Below are positions 7,562 through 15,373 of a DNA stretch of 44,990 nt, piece by piece. The notes below the pieces were generated by a model. That model was given only the letters and a program-made list of their open reading frames with translations, searched no databases and was not told the DNA's origin. Origin of the DNA: an uncultured Colwellia sp. (lineage in GTDB: Bacteria; Pseudomonadota; Gammaproteobacteria; Enterobacterales; Alteromonadaceae); assembly GCA_913061475.1 (NCBI GenBank), contig CAJXUN010000035.1:1-44990 (forward strand), given 5' to 3'. The position numbers and the translations under genes were made by a program. Each line of letters opens with the position of its first letter. The first letter of the stretch is position 1.

Positions 7562-8128
7562 ATGCCAACGATTAACTTACCTATCTTTCCGCTGTCGATA
7601 TTTTTGTTACCTGACGGGGTCACACGCTTACGTATATTTGAAGCTCGCTATTTGAAAATGGTATCAATGGCAATGAAAAATAACGGCTTTGTAGTACTCC
7701 CGATAGCTAATGAAGAGCAAGTCGAAGACAAATTAACCGGTAGTTGGGTGGAAATTATTAATTTTGACCAAAGTGACGATGGCTTACTGCTAATTGATGT
7801 GCGCTGTAAAGAGTTAGTTGAGGTTAAAGACATGAGCCAGGACAAAGATAACCTGCATCATGCGAATGTCAGCCCTAAAAGCCACTGGCCAGAGGTTAGT
7901 GTTGATGAAAGCACCAATAAATTTTCTCGTTCACTCAATAAGCTTTTTATTGAAAACACTGAACTCAGTGCGCTCTACAAAGACAAGCACCTCGAACAAG
8001 CAAGCTGGGTGGTGGCACGTTGGCTAGAGCTACTGCCGGTGAATATCAATGAGAAACGCTTATTTGTCGAGTCAGGCTCATTTGATGCCGCGAAAGAGTT
8101 TTTACAAGGAATCATTTTAGCCGAGTAA
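7562..8128 (+). CDS. LON peptidase substrate-binding domain protein
   Basis: A 188-residue stand-alone LON N-terminal (substrate-binding) domain: INLPIFPLSIFLLPDGVTRLRIFEARYLKMV, then FVVLP and VEIINFDQSDDGLLLIDVRC, and a helical C-terminal third with WVVARWLELLPV. There is no AAA+ or protease domain, so it is not a Lon protease; stand-alone members are of unknown role and may bind unfolded proteins or act as adaptors. ATG 7562 has no strong ribosome binding site and follows an RpoE-type promoter closely. Sitting between the fasciclin and rpoE genes and sharing their promoter, it is likely part of the stress response. Confidence 0.85.
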   Translation: MPTINLPIFPLSIFLLPDGVTRLRIFEARYLKMVSMAMKNNGFVVLPIANEEQVEDKLTGSWVEIINFDQSDDGLLLIDVRCKELVEVKDMSQDKDNLHHANVSPKSHWPEVSVDESTNKFSRSLNKLFIENTELSALYKDKHLEQASWVVARWLELLPVNINEKRLFVESGSFDAAKEFLQGIILAE

Positions 8129-8180
8129 TAACTGTTTTAAATGAACCATAACTGTTGTTGAAAAATAAAATGAAAAAAAG

Positions 8181-8208
8181 TGATCTCAAGCTACTTTTGC
8201 TGCGTATA
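8181..8208 (+). promoter_or_regulatory. RpoE-ChrR autoregulated promoter
   Basis: TGATCT, 16 bp, CGTATA, 32 bp before rpoE. The boxes agree with the recognition sequence known for ChrR-controlled group ECF11 sigma factors (TGATC and CGTA-type elements), so it is read as the autoregulated promoter of the long operon 8241-16606. Confidence 0.7.
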
Positions 8209-8240
8209 AGTTAATATCAGTGAAATAATGGGTAAGAATT

Positions 8241-8867
8241 ATGCAGTCTGTTCATTCAGAGTTGCCAAGTCATCAAGCAGCTGTTACATCTAGTAGCATG
8301 ACTAATAAAATCGATCATTCCCAACTTTGTCAATGGCTTAAATCAATAGCGGTTGATAGAGACAAACAAGCCTTTACTGGCGTGTTTAAATTTTTTGCAC
8401 CTAAAATTCAGCGCATTGCTCAAAGTAAACTGAACAATGAAGCACTTGCCGCTGAAGTTTTGCAAGACACTATGAGCAATGTTTGGCGTAAAGCACATTT
8501 ATTTGATGACAGTAAAGGTGCCGCCACAACGTGGGTATATACCATCATGCGTAACGTTACCTTCGATCTATTGCGCAAAATGAAAGCCAATAAAGAAGAC
8601 AACCTCAGTGATGATATTTGGCCATTGGCTGAAGCATTAAACACCGAAGATGATAGCTTTAGTGACCATATTCAAAGTCGTAACTTACTCGGTGTTATTG
8701 AAACTTTACCTGAGAACCAGCAACAAGTTGTTAAAGGGTTTTATTTTATGGAGATGTCGCAAGAGCAACTTGCAGTACATCTCAATTTACCACTTGGCAC
8801 GATAAAATCACGGCTTCGACTTGCCCTTGGCAAACTAAAGTTGAAACTTGGAGAACATCATGATTAA
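8241..8867 (+). CDS. rpoE: ECF sigma factor RpoE, ChrR-type
   Basis: A 208-residue ECF sigma factor. Region 2 spans about residues 40-110 (NNEALAAEVLQDTMSNVWRKAHLFD, then AATTWVYTIMRNVTFDLLRK) and region 4 about 145-203, ending in the helix-turn-helix EQLAVHLNLPLGTIKSRLRLALGKL. The ~30 residues before region 2 are variable. Its stop overlaps the chrR start by 8 bp, the usual coupling of a sigma factor with its anti-sigma. In Rhodobacter sphaeroides this pair answers singlet oxygen; the photolyase and fatty-acid genes downstream support the same role here. Not the heat/envelope-stress RpoE of E. coli, in spite of the shared symbol. Confidence 0.92.
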   Translation: MQSVHSELPSHQAAVTSSSMTNKIDHSQLCQWLKSIAVDRDKQAFTGVFKFFAPKIQRIAQSKLNNEALAAEVLQDTMSNVWRKAHLFDDSKGAATTWVYTIMRNVTFDLLRKMKANKEDNLSDDIWPLAEALNTEDDSFSDHIQSRNLLGVIETLPENQQQVVKGFYFMEMSQEQLAVHLNLPLGTIKSRLRLALGKLKLKLGEHHD

Positions 8868-9543
8868 ACACCACCCTACATTTTCCATGTTACAAAATTT
8901 TGTTGATGGTGACTTACCGGCTTCACTGGCTGCAGGTGTAGCAATGCACGCGGGCATGTGCCCTATGTGCCAACAGAAAATAATACAGTTAACTGAACAA
9001 GTGGCTGAGGCAAATTTTGAAGAAAGCAGCGACCTTGACTTGTTTACCAATGATGCAGACATGAAAACTGCTGAATTAGATTTTGACGATATCATTGGAG
9101 AAATTACCGCATCAGATGATGTTGAGCCAATGAAAGCCGCTAGCATTGAGCGCTCGGTTAGCTTTAAAGGCACACAGTATGTTTTACCCAATGTGCTACG
9201 TAATATGTCGTTAGGAAAAACCGCTCAAATTGGTAAATTATCGCGAGCACGCATCTTATTAGATGAAGGCGAAATTCATACCAATTTACTACATATTGGT
9301 GCTGGTGGCTCAATACCGGAACACACACACAAAGGTTTTGAGCTAACCTTACTATTAGCAGGGACCTTTGCTGATGAACAAGGTGAGTATGTGCCAGGTG
9401 ATTTTATCATGTTGGATAAACGCCACCAACATCAGCCAGCTACTGAGTTAGGCTGTCTTTGCTATACTGTAGCCAACGATGCGCTACATTTTACCCAAGG
9501 TATCAATAAGTTACTTAATCCTATTGGCTCTTTCATTTATTAA
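8860..9543 (+). CDS. chrR: Anti-sigma factor ChrR (zinc anti-sigma plus cupin)
   Basis: A 227-residue anti-sigma factor. The N-terminal zinc anti-sigma domain has His 4/5 and the H-x3-C-x2-C motif HAGMCPMC (His 30, Cys 34, Cys 37), the zinc ligands known from R. sphaeroides ChrR. The C-terminal cupin carries PEHTHKGFE (H-x-H-x3-E) and a later His in DKRHQHQP, the second zinc site that senses singlet oxygen or hydroperoxides. ATG 8860 is preferred over the TTG at 8848: GGAG lies at 8850-8853 and the domain starts at MIKHHP. It would hold RpoE inactive until stress. Confidence 0.93.
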   Translation: MIKHHPTFSMLQNFVDGDLPASLAAGVAMHAGMCPMCQQKIIQLTEQVAEANFEESSDLDLFTNDADMKTAELDFDDIIGEITASDDVEPMKAASIERSVSFKGTQYVLPNVLRNMSLGKTAQIGKLSRARILLDEGEIHTNLLHIGAGGSIPEHTHKGFELTLLLAGTFADEQGEYVPGDFIMLDKRHQHQPATELGCLCYTVANDALHFTQGINKLLNPIGSFIY

Positions 9544-9554
9544 TTGAGATGACT

Positions 9555-10514
9555 ATGCATAAAAATTTCACCAAAGAAGATATTCATATCGGTATCAGTG
9601 CTTGCCTAATTGGCGAAAAAGTTCGATTTGATGCGAGTAATAAGCCGTCAACTTTTTGTATACATGAGTTAGGTCAGCACGTAACTTTCAAAGGTTATTG
9701 CCCGGAAGTGGCTGTAGGCTTGCCAATACCTCGACCGACGATACGGTTGATTAAAGACGATCAGATGATCAAAGTATCGCGCCCTGACGGTTCCGGTGAC
9801 GTAACAAGTGCCATCAAAGCTTATGGTAAAAAAGTCGCGTCGATGTCGAAAAATCTTAGTGGCTATGTGTTTTGCGCTAAAAGCCCAAGCTGTGGTATGG
9901 AGCGGGTTAAAGTGTACTCGCCGACGGGTGACCCTTTACAAGCAAAGGGTATTGGTGTGTTTTCACGAGAAATTATGAAAGCCAATCCATTACTGCCATG
10001 TGAAGAGAATGGCCGTTTAAATGATCCTATTCTGCGTGAAAATTTTGTTGCCCGTGTTTACGCTTATCGTCATTGGCAAGCGTTGGTTGAGTCAGGTATT
10101 AGCAAACATAAACTGACCAGTTTTCATGCGCAATATAAGTATACCGTTATGAGTCATAATCTGATTGCTTATAAAGAGTTAGGGAGATTATTAGCGCGTG
10201 CAGATTTAGCAGTTGAGGATATGGCGGAACAATATATTAGTGGTTTGATGAGGGCGTTAACGATAAGAGCAACGCGGAAAAACCATTCTAATACCCTGTC
10301 ACATATTCAAGGTTATTTCTCAAAGTACTTAAATAAAGAACAACGAAAAGAGTTATTAGCACAAGTTGATGCTTATCGTAAAGGCATAGTGCCTTTGATG
10401 GTGCCACTGACCTTGGTTAATCATTATTTGTTAGCTCATCCTAATGATTACTTAGCTCGACAAGCGTATTTAAATCCTTATCCTGAATCGTTAAAACTGA
10501 GATACGGTTATTAA
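9555..10514 (+). CDS. DUF523-DUF1722 fusion protein (YbgA-like)
   Basis: A 319-residue two-domain protein. DUF523 (about 1-150) has the family's cysteines: ISACLIGEKVRFD, GYCPEVAVGLPIPRP and CAKSPSCGMERVKVY. DUF1722 (about 170-319) has YKYTVMSHNLIAYKELGRLLA and PYPESLKLRYGY. E. coli ybgA, a DUF1722 protein, also sits directly before phr, so the linkage to photolyase is ancient. Function unproven; the clustered Cys suggest metal or Fe-S binding. Start ATG 9555 has TGAG six nt upstream; ATG 9549 in the same frame is possible. It is 11 bp after chrR and part of the stress operon. Confidence 0.88.
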   Translation: MHKNFTKEDIHIGISACLIGEKVRFDASNKPSTFCIHELGQHVTFKGYCPEVAVGLPIPRPTIRLIKDDQMIKVSRPDGSGDVTSAIKAYGKKVASMSKNLSGYVFCAKSPSCGMERVKVYSPTGDPLQAKGIGVFSREIMKANPLLPCEENGRLNDPILRENFVARVYAYRHWQALVESGISKHKLTSFHAQYKYTVMSHNLIAYKELGRLLARADLAVEDMAEQYISGLMRALTIRATRKNHSNTLSHIQGYFSKYLNKEQRKELLAQVDAYRKGIVPLMVPLTLVNHYLLAHPNDYLARQAYLNPYPESLKLRYGY

Positions 10515-10539
10515 CCCACTTTATTATTAAGGAATATCC

Positions 10540-11937
10540 TTGTTACTTTGGTTTCGCAACGATATTAGAACACACGACAATCCGGCTTTAGATTATTTTC
10601 TGGCACAAAGAAACGGCTTACTTCCGAGTAAAGCTGTTTTTTTTGTCAGCGAAAAGCAATGGCTAACTCATGATTGGTCGACGATAAAAATCGATTTTAT
10701 CAAGCGCCATGTTAATGCTCTTGCGCAGCAGTTGTTGGCATTCAATATTAGCTTAGAGGTTGTGCATTGTGATGATTTTGCTGAGCAAATTTCATTTTTA
10801 CAGCACTATTGTCAGCAGCATAATATTATGCAAGTGGTGGCGAACCAAGAGCTTGAAGTTAATGAAACTCAACGCGATAAACTTTGCTTGGAAAAGGGCA
10901 TTCCCTTATGTCTATTTGAAAGTGATGTCATTGTTGCAAAAGGCAAAGTGCTCAACAAAACGGGTGAAATGTATAAGGTATTCACCCCGTACAAGCGGGC
11001 TTGGCTAACGTACGTGCGACAGCATGGTTTTGACTACCTTGGTAAGCCAAACTCAGTTGCGGCAACCGTGTTAACAGAGCAAGAAAGCGCTAAGTTAATG
11101 CCACTTTTAGTTTGTACCGGAGAGTCGGATCTATGGCCGCTAGCTGAGCAGGTTGAACAACAGGTTATTCCTGAGTTTTATGAAAATAAAGTTGCAAGTT
11201 ATGGAGAGAAACGTGACTTTCCTGCTATTAAAGCAACGTCTGGCTTATCACCTTATTTAGCGATAGGTGCGATTAGCCCACGTTATTTATTGCTGTTATT
11301 TCTACAACGCTTTCCTGATATTTTAGTCGCATCTGACAGCCCAGAATTTACTTGGTTAAATGAACTCATCTGGCGTGAATTTTACCGTAATCTGCTTTTC
11401 CATCAGCCAGAATTATCAAAACATCAATGTTTTAATCCGAAGTATCGCTCGATAATTTGGCCTAATAACCACGCGCACTTTAATGCTTGGTGTGAAGGGA
11501 AAACGGGTTATCCTTTGGTGGATGCCGCGATGAGACAGCTTAATCAAACGGGTTGGATGCATAATCGATTGCGTATGGTGGTGGCGAGCTTTTTAACCAA
11601 GCATCTGTTGATTGATTGGCGCTGGGGCGAAAAATACTTTATGCAGCGACTTATCGATGGTGACCTAGCGGCTAATAACGGCGGTTGGCAGTGGGCGGCG
11701 AGTACCGGCTGTGATGCTCAACCTTACTTTCGAGTATTTAATCCGATAAGGCAAAGCGAAAGATTTGATCCAAAAGGACAGTTTATTCGTAAATATATTC
11801 CAGAGTTAGCGCAATTGCCGGATAAAGAAATTCATTTTCCACATGTCTATCTTGCTAAGCATAATTTAAAAAATTATTGGCCGGCAATCGTAGATCATAA
11901 ACAAGCGAGATTGGCTGCTCTTGATTTTTATCGTTAG
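10540..11937 (+). CDS. phrB: Deoxyribodipyrimidine photolyase
   Basis: A 465-residue class I CPD photolyase, close to the usual 470. It repairs UV-induced cyclobutane pyrimidine dimers using blue light, FADH- and an antenna. The N-terminal photolyase domain starts LLWFRNDIRTHDNPAL; the FAD-binding helical domain has WLNELIWREFYRNLLF, TGYPLVDAAMRQL, GWMHNRLRMVVASFL and the signature GDLAANNGGWQWAASTGCD. The start is TTG 10540, with AAGGA (10529-10533) 6 nt upstream and no ATG that keeps the N-terminus. It follows the YbgA-like gene by 25 bp. Membership in the RpoE-ChrR operon agrees with phrA in the R. sphaeroides regulon. Confidence 0.95.
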   Translation: MLLWFRNDIRTHDNPALDYFLAQRNGLLPSKAVFFVSEKQWLTHDWSTIKIDFIKRHVNALAQQLLAFNISLEVVHCDDFAEQISFLQHYCQQHNIMQVVANQELEVNETQRDKLCLEKGIPLCLFESDVIVAKGKVLNKTGEMYKVFTPYKRAWLTYVRQHGFDYLGKPNSVAATVLTEQESAKLMPLLVCTGESDLWPLAEQVEQQVIPEFYENKVASYGEKRDFPAIKATSGLSPYLAIGAISPRYLLLLFLQRFPDILVASDSPEFTWLNELIWREFYRNLLFHQPELSKHQCFNPKYRSIIWPNNHAHFNAWCEGKTGYPLVDAAMRQLNQTGWMHNRLRMVVASFLTKHLLIDWRWGEKYFMQRLIDGDLAANNGGWQWAASTGCDAQPYFRVFNPIRQSERFDPKGQFIRKYIPELAQLPDKEIHFPHVYLAKHNLKNYWPAIVDHKQARLAALDFYR

Positions 11938-12016
11938 GCGGTAACCGTGAAATAACTATCACGAAATAAGTGAACGGATACGCTATTCCCTTTAAATTGC
12001 AAAATGAAGAGTTCTT

Positions 12017-12493
12017 ATGTCAAAGCAAGTAACAAACAGCACTGATGAAGTAAGTGAGTCAAGCGCGCATGCTGCCTGGTTGACTAATTTTATCGAAATA
12101 TATCAACAGCTTTCAGTCAATAATTTACACTTGCTTGGCGATATTTATCATCAGAATATTATTTTTATTGACCCAATGCATCAATTAAGTGGTTTTGAGC
12201 ATTTACGTGACTATTTCAGCAAGCTTTTTCAGCAGTTGAGTTATTGTGAATTTAAAATTGAACAAGTAATAGCGCAAGAATCAGAAGCCGCCATTTATTG
12301 GCAAATGAGCTACCAGCATCCACGCTTAAACTCTGGCGAAGTCGTTTTTGTTCAGGGTAGTTCGCACATTAGAGGCGAGGGTGATAAAGTCATTTTTCAT
12401 CGCGATTATCTAGACTTAGGTGCTATGCTTTATGAGCAGTTACCCTTGTTTGGGCGCATTATATCTTGGCTTAAACACCGAGCATCAGCATAA
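12017..12493 (+). CDS. SnoaL/NTF2-like protein of the photolyase operon
   Basis: A 158-residue NTF2-fold protein: helical start WLTNFIEIYQQLS, then the strand IIFIDPMHQLSGFEHLRDYF, typical of SnoaL-like polyketide-cyclase family proteins, and a sheet with AAIYWQMSYQHP. Catalytic activity is not evident; many members bind small hydrophobic ligands. GAAGAG upstream of ATG 12017. The 79-bp gap after phrB has no RpoE-type site or terminator, so it is probably read from 8181. Its stop overlaps the next ATG (TAATG), showing coupling to the SDR gene. Confidence 0.8.
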   Translation: MSKQVTNSTDEVSESSAHAAWLTNFIEIYQQLSVNNLHLLGDIYHQNIIFIDPMHQLSGFEHLRDYFSKLFQQLSYCEFKIEQVIAQESEAAIYWQMSYQHPRLNSGEVVFVQGSSHIRGEGDKVIFHRDYLDLGAMLYEQLPLFGRIISWLKHRASA

Positions 12494-13233
12494 TGAGTAC
12501 GCAAAATACTGTGCTGATCACAGGCGCTACCTCAGGTATTGGAGAGGCATTATTACAGCAATATTTAGCTAACGGCTATCGCGTTATTGCTTGTGGTCGT
12601 AATAAAGAAAAATTGACCCAATATGAGCAAGACAATAGCAATGTCATTGCTTTAGCGTTTGATATCACCGACAGTGAGCAAATTCATCAAGCGGCTAGTA
12701 AGCTAGCTGAAATAGAACGTATTGATATTCTTCTCCTCAACGCGGGTGATTGTCGTTACATTGATGATGTAAAGGCATTTGATGGGCAATTATTTGCAGA
12801 TGTTATTGCGACAAACTTACAATCGCTTGGTTATTTATTGCAGTACTTTTTACCTAAGGTTGGTGCTGGTGGACAAGTAGTTTTTGTTAGCTCGAGTGCA
12901 ACGTTATTGCCTTTTCCGCGAGCCGAGGCTTATGGCGCATCTAAAGCGGGTATCGACTACCTAGCGAATAGTTTGCGGATAGATTTAGCCGCACAAAATA
13001 TTGCTGTTACTTTAGTGCACCCAGGGTTTATTAAAACACCATTAACTGACAAAAATGATTTTCCTATGCCATTTTTACTTTCTAGTCAGCAAGCTTCTAG
13101 CCGTATTTATAACGGTGTTAAAGCGAAAAAATCTTATCTACATTTCCCAAAAAGGTTAACGTTGCTGATGAAATTATTGGCATTATTACCCGATGCTGTT
13201 TGGCAAAAATTGATTTTAAAGAGTGAAAAATAA
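12493..13233 (+). CDS. Short-chain dehydrogenase/reductase
   Basis: A 246-residue classical SDR. Cofactor motif TGATSGIGEAL near residue 11, NAGD after the fourth strand, catalytic Ser in FVSSSATLLPF and YGASKAG (Tyr-x3-Lys). The Arg in ACGRNKEK after strand 2 favours NADP(H). Substrate unknown; its place between SnoaL-like and FAD oxidoreductase genes that always travel with a cyclopropane-synthase-like gene suggests an acyl-lipid intermediate (inference). It overlaps both neighbours by 1 nt (TAATG). Confidence 0.88.
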   Translation: MSTQNTVLITGATSGIGEALLQQYLANGYRVIACGRNKEKLTQYEQDNSNVIALAFDITDSEQIHQAASKLAEIERIDILLLNAGDCRYIDDVKAFDGQLFADVIATNLQSLGYLLQYFLPKVGAGGQVVFVSSSATLLPFPRAEAYGASKAGIDYLANSLRIDLAAQNIAVTLVHPGFIKTPLTDKNDFPMPFLLSSQQASSRIYNGVKAKKSYLHFPKRLTLLMKLLALLPDAVWQKLILKSEK

Positions 13234-14504
13234 TGAAAAATATTGCGGTAATTGGTACCGGTATATCGGGTTTAACGTCGGCTTATTTATTGGCTAAGAA
13301 GCATCGAGTAACTGTTTTCGAAAAAGCGGCGATCATTGGTGGTCATACTGCAACGGTTGATGTTGAACTTGATAATAAAAGCTATGCCATTGATACCGGT
13401 TTTATAGTTTTTAATAATAAAACTTATCCCAACTATTTAGCGTTATTGGCTGAGATCGGTGTTGGAAAGCAAGAAACTGAAATGAGTTTTTCAGTGCATA
13501 ATACAAGCACGGGCATGGAATATAATGGCCATAATTTAGACACATTATTTGCTCAGCGACGTAATGTTTTCAAGCCAAAATTTTGGTTACTAATTAGTGA
13601 CATTCTTAAATTTAATAAATTGTGCAAACAAAGCTTTCAAACCAAAAACTATACCGAGCAATTAACATTAGGTGAGTTTTTAAACGAACATCAATTTAGT
13701 GATTATTTTTCCGAACATTATATTTTGCCAATGGCGGCCGCTATTTGGTCGAGCTCTTTGGCAGAAATGGCACAGTTGCAGTTTCATTTTTTTGTTCAAT
13801 TTTTTCATCACCACGGCTTATTGAATATAGCCGACAGGCCACAATGGTATGTTGTGCCGGGGGGCTCAAGGAGTTATTTGGCACCTTTGTCTGCATCGTT
13901 TGCTGATAATATTCATCTTAATGCTGATATTAGTGCGGTTACCCGTGGCAACGACAAGGTTGAATTGCATTTTGCTAGTGGCGATGTACAGACTTTTGAC
14001 GACGTCGTTTTAGCGTGTCATTCAGATCAAGCATTAGCTTTACTGGGCGATGCTAGCCCTAAAGAACAAGCGATTTTGGCGGCAATACCGTACAGTGAAA
14101 ACTCTGTTGTTTTACATACGGATACTAATCTATTGCCGAAAAGAAAAAAGGCATGGGCGAGTTGGAACTACCAATTAAGCGAAAATAGAACTAAGCCAGC
14201 TAGCGTTACTTACAATATGAATATCTTGCAAGGATTAAGCTCTGAGCAAACTTTTTGTGTCACGTTGAATCAGCGTGAAGATATTGACCCGAGTAAAATA
14301 TTGCGAGAATTTACTTACCATCATCCCGTATTTTCAATAGCGTCTATTACCGCGCAGCGTCAACGTTTACAAATATGTGGAAAGCAAAATACGCATTTTG
14401 TTGGTGCATATTGGTATAGCGGCTTTCATGAAGATGGTGTTAGAAGCGCTGTTGATGTCGCGCAGCGATTTGATTGCTATTTACAAGCTAGCGCACCGAA
14501 GTAA
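13233..14504 (+). CDS. FAD-dependent amine-oxidase-like oxidoreductase (COG2907 type)
   Basis: A 423-residue flavoprotein with the N-terminal Rossmann motif IGTGISGLTSAYLLAKKHRVTVFEKAAIIGG, then the DTGFIVFNNKTYPNY segment characteristic of the COG2907 group, and a C-terminal FAD-contacting VGAYWYSGFHEDGVRSAVDVA. The group is normally encoded beside DUF1365 and cyclopropane-synthase-like genes, as here, and related genes belong to the singlet-oxygen regulon of R. sphaeroides, where furan fatty acids are made. A role in desaturation or oxidation of a methylated acyl chain is plausible but inferred. Confidence 0.88.
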   Translation: MKNIAVIGTGISGLTSAYLLAKKHRVTVFEKAAIIGGHTATVDVELDNKSYAIDTGFIVFNNKTYPNYLALLAEIGVGKQETEMSFSVHNTSTGMEYNGHNLDTLFAQRRNVFKPKFWLLISDILKFNKLCKQSFQTKNYTEQLTLGEFLNEHQFSDYFSEHYILPMAAAIWSSSLAEMAQLQFHFFVQFFHHHGLLNIADRPQWYVVPGGSRSYLAPLSASFADNIHLNADISAVTRGNDKVELHFASGDVQTFDDVVLACHSDQALALLGDASPKEQAILAAIPYSENSVVLHTDTNLLPKRKKAWASWNYQLSENRTKPASVTYNMNILQGLSSEQTFCVTLNQREDIDPSKILREFTYHHPVFSIASITAQRQRLQICGKQNTHFVGAYWYSGFHEDGVRSAVDVAQRFDCYLQASAPK

Positions 14505-14509
14505 TATTC

Positions 14510-15331
14510 ATGGCGATGCATTCACCTTATAGTCATATTTATCGCGGGCAAATAAGCCATAGACGATTTTCTCCCAAAGCACATAATTTTAGTTATCAGC
14601 TCTATATGCTGGCGCTTGATGCTGATGAAATGCAAAAAAAACAAGCACCGAAAGGTATTTTTGGCTTTGCTTGGTTTAATTTGTTGAGATTTGAGCAAAA
14701 TGATTATTTAAAAGGTGAACCAGGATCTCTTAAGCAGCGTATAAAGAATAAAGTAGCCGTTTTAACGGCGAGTGATGATGTTGCTGACCAGATAGCTCGT
14801 ATCACTATGTTAGTTCAGGTAAGGTGCTTCGGGCTTTATTTTAGCCCAGCAAATTTTTATTTTTGTTATGACAGTAATGAAATTTGCCAGCAAGTGTTAG
14901 TTGAAGTGAGTAATACACCGTGGAATGAACGACATTATTATTTAGTGCCGTTAAGCCATGATGAAAATAGTGAATTTGATGGCAAGCCTCATGTTACTGA
15001 GAAAGATTTTCATGTTTCACCTTTTATGGATCTGGACATGAACTACCAATGGCGCATTAAGCCGCCGATGGGCAACAGCGATAAATTGTTAGTTCATATC
15101 GAAAACCACAAAAAAGGTGAAAATGAAGCCAGTGAGAATGGCAAGGCTGAACAAAAAATATTTGCAGCAACAATGAATTTAACCAAAGCGCCATTTACCC
15201 GTTCCTCGTTATGGAAATTATGGTGCAATTTGCCGGTAATGACATTGAAGATAGTGCTAGGTATATATTGGCAGGCAGTGAAAATTTTTTGTAAACGTAT
15301 CCCTTTTATTGGCTATCAAAAATCTAAGTAA
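14510..15331 (+). CDS. DUF1365 protein
   Basis: A 273-residue protein recognised as DUF1365 by SHIYRGQISHRRFSPKAHNFSYQLYMLALDADE at the start, CFGLYFSPANFYFCYD and VEVSNTPWNERHYYLV in the middle, and KDFHVSPFMDLDMNYQWRI. No enzyme activity is established. The family almost always follows a COG2907 oxidoreductase and precedes a cyclopropane-fatty-acid-synthase-like methyltransferase, so it probably acts in the same lipid modification. It is 5 bp after the oxidoreductase and has a weak ribosome binding site. Confidence 0.88.
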   Translation: MAMHSPYSHIYRGQISHRRFSPKAHNFSYQLYMLALDADEMQKKQAPKGIFGFAWFNLLRFEQNDYLKGEPGSLKQRIKNKVAVLTASDDVADQIARITMLVQVRCFGLYFSPANFYFCYDSNEICQQVLVEVSNTPWNERHYYLVPLSHDENSEFDGKPHVTEKDFHVSPFMDLDMNYQWRIKPPMGNSDKLLVHIENHKKGENEASENGKAEQKIFAATMNLTKAPFTRSSLWKLWCNLPVMTLKIVLGIYWQAVKIFCKRIPFIGYQKSK

Positions 15332-15373
15332 TTGCTTTAACGTTAGGTCAAAAGGTTTTAATTAAGGAGTTTA

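Noticed and set aside
8835-9191. 118-codon minus-strand frame opposite chrR
   Set aside because: chrR has intact zinc-binding and cupin motifs on the plus strand; the opposite frame has no recognisable motif or start signal.
10760-11008. 82-codon alternative frame inside phrB
   Set aside because: Lies within the photolyase, whose frame is continuous and conserved to the C-terminus.
11938-12016. Possible separate RpoE promoter before the SnoaL-like gene
   Set aside because: No TGATC-N16-CGTA pair exists in the 79-bp gap, so read-through from the rpoE promoter is more likely.
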